In this document: piece by piece, positions 63,519-64,000 of the stretch
Numbering within the stretch: the first letter of the stretch is position 1
How the letters are laid out: each line of letters starts with the position of its first letter
NCBI GenBank assembly: GCA_030848705.1
Contig: JAUIZM010000023.1
Span: 558,001-622,000, forward strand
Length of the DNA: 64,000 nt
Direction of reading: 5' to 3'
DNA from: Heracleum sosnowskyi
Lineage: Eukaryota; Streptophyta; Magnoliopsida; Apiales; Apiaceae
Notes under the pieces: generated by a model
What the model saw: only the letters and a program-made list of their open reading frames with translations
Told to the model about the DNA's origin: nothing
Database searches by the model: none
Position numbers and translations under genes: made by a program

Positions 63519-64000
63519 TTGAAGCGGGTCGTTTTGAGGATATTTTCTCGTAGTTTGACCCTATGGGTTTATAGAATTGCAGTAAACTTCATTTGGAGCT
63601 GTCCGGACCTGAATTGGAGCAGATACCAGGGGACGCCCGATTACGTATACCTCTTAAGGGATCTATACAAGGAAAACGGGGATAAATTGAAGAGGGTCGT
63701 TTTGAGGATATTTTCTCGTAGTTTGACCCTATGGGTTTATAGAATTGCAGTAAACTTCATTTGGAGCTGTCCGGACCTGAATTGGAGCAGATACCAGGGG
63801 ACACCCGATTACGTATACCTCTTAAGGGATCTATACAAGAAAAACGGGGATAAATTGAAGCGGGTCGTTTTGTGGATATTTTCTCGTAGTTTGGCCCTAT
63901 GGGTTTATAGAATTGCAAAAAACTTCATTTGGAGCAGTCCGGGCTTAAATTCGAGCAGATACCAGGGGACGCCCGATTACGTATACCTCTTAAGGGAGCT
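63519..64000 (+). repeat. Partial 5-mer HOR at the window edge (A, B, partial C)
   Basis: A 63519-63686, B 63687-63854 (starts ttgaagagg and has ggggacacc), then the first 146 bp of C from 63855 (with agtttggcc). The array is still in full register at the last base, so it continues to the right. Confidence 0.93.

Larger units (their letters stand above)
1..64000 (+). repeat. 168-bp tandem satellite array with higher-order structure
   Basis: The sequence ttgaagcgggtc recurs every 168 bp through the whole window, always in the same orientation. Monomer starts fall at 168k+1 up to 10585, at 168k from 10752 to 37296, and at 168k+15 from 37479 to the end. This gives 380 complete monomers and a 146-bp partial one at 63855-64000. 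Monomers fall into five main types, A-E, arranged in HORs of which the 840-bp A-B-C-D-E unit is the commonest. No unrelated sequence interrupts the array and both ends lie outside the window. A repeat of near-chromatosome length with nested HORs is typical of eukaryotic centromeric or pericentromeric satellites. That location is inferred. The family is not one I recognise. Confidence 0.98.

Noticed and set aside
1..64000. CRISPR array
   Set aside because: The period is 168 bp and the entire period is conserved. There are no unique spacers between short repeats.
1..64000. Bacterial or phage origin suggested by long TTG-start frames
   Set aside because: A 64-kb homogeneous satellite with nested HORs is characteristic of eukaryotic heterochromatin, and no bacterial gene is present.
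1..64000. Transposable element or inverted-repeat structure within the array
   Set aside because: Register is continuous. There are no target-site duplications, terminal inverted repeats or sequence foreign to the monomer, and no orientation switch.

Overview
The whole 64-kb window is one uninterrupted tandem satellite-DNA array. A 168-bp monomer is repeated head to tail on the plus strand. There are 380 complete monomers (1-63854) plus 146 bp of the next, and the array runs off both ends. I see no genuine protein-coding gene, RNA gene, transposon, CRISPR array, inversion or non-satellite spacer. The pattern is that of a eukaryotic centromeric or pericentromeric/heterochromatic satellite with higher-order repeats (HORs). 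The sequence alone does not name the species. The monomer is about 43% G+C and is not depleted in CpG.

Monomer types (offsets counted from the ttgaag start). A: a19, gt64-65, t82, a89, gatcta at 141-146, aagg at 151-154. B: like A but with aaga at 151-154. C: t19, aa64-65, a82, g89, and usually ttaaattcg at 91-99, with gagcta near 142-147. D: t19, g22, a31, a47 (in-frame TAG), a98 (second TAG), gagcta. E: t19, a22, gaattgg at 93-99, a114, TGA at 136-138. The commonest HOR is the 5-mer A-B-C-D-E (840 bp). Fusions, losses and gains of monomers give 2-, 4-, 6-, 7-, 8-, 9-, 11- and 12-monomer variants.

Layout: 1-5712 is an 11-mer HOR (1848 bp; two full copies, one shortened copy and a leading fragment). 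5713-10584 is a divergent 12-mer HOR (2016 bp; two full copies and a 5-monomer partial). 10585-23351 is a mosaic of short HORs containing a three-times-repeated B-C-D-E/B-C-D-D-E block. 23352-36959 is dominated by 4-mers (A-B-C-D/E fusion) and a four-times-repeated 9-mer super-unit lacking a normal D. 36960-55958 is mixed 4-9-mers with several 2-4-kb segmental duplications. 55959-63518 is nine consecutive ordered 5-mers, followed by a partial tenth.

Monomer length is strikingly constant. I find only two changes in register: a 1-bp deletion at 10671 and a 15-bp out-of-register duplication at 37326/37327. Because 168 is divisible by 3, long in-frame open stretches occur (up to 381 codons). They look like a by-product of the repeat, not genes.
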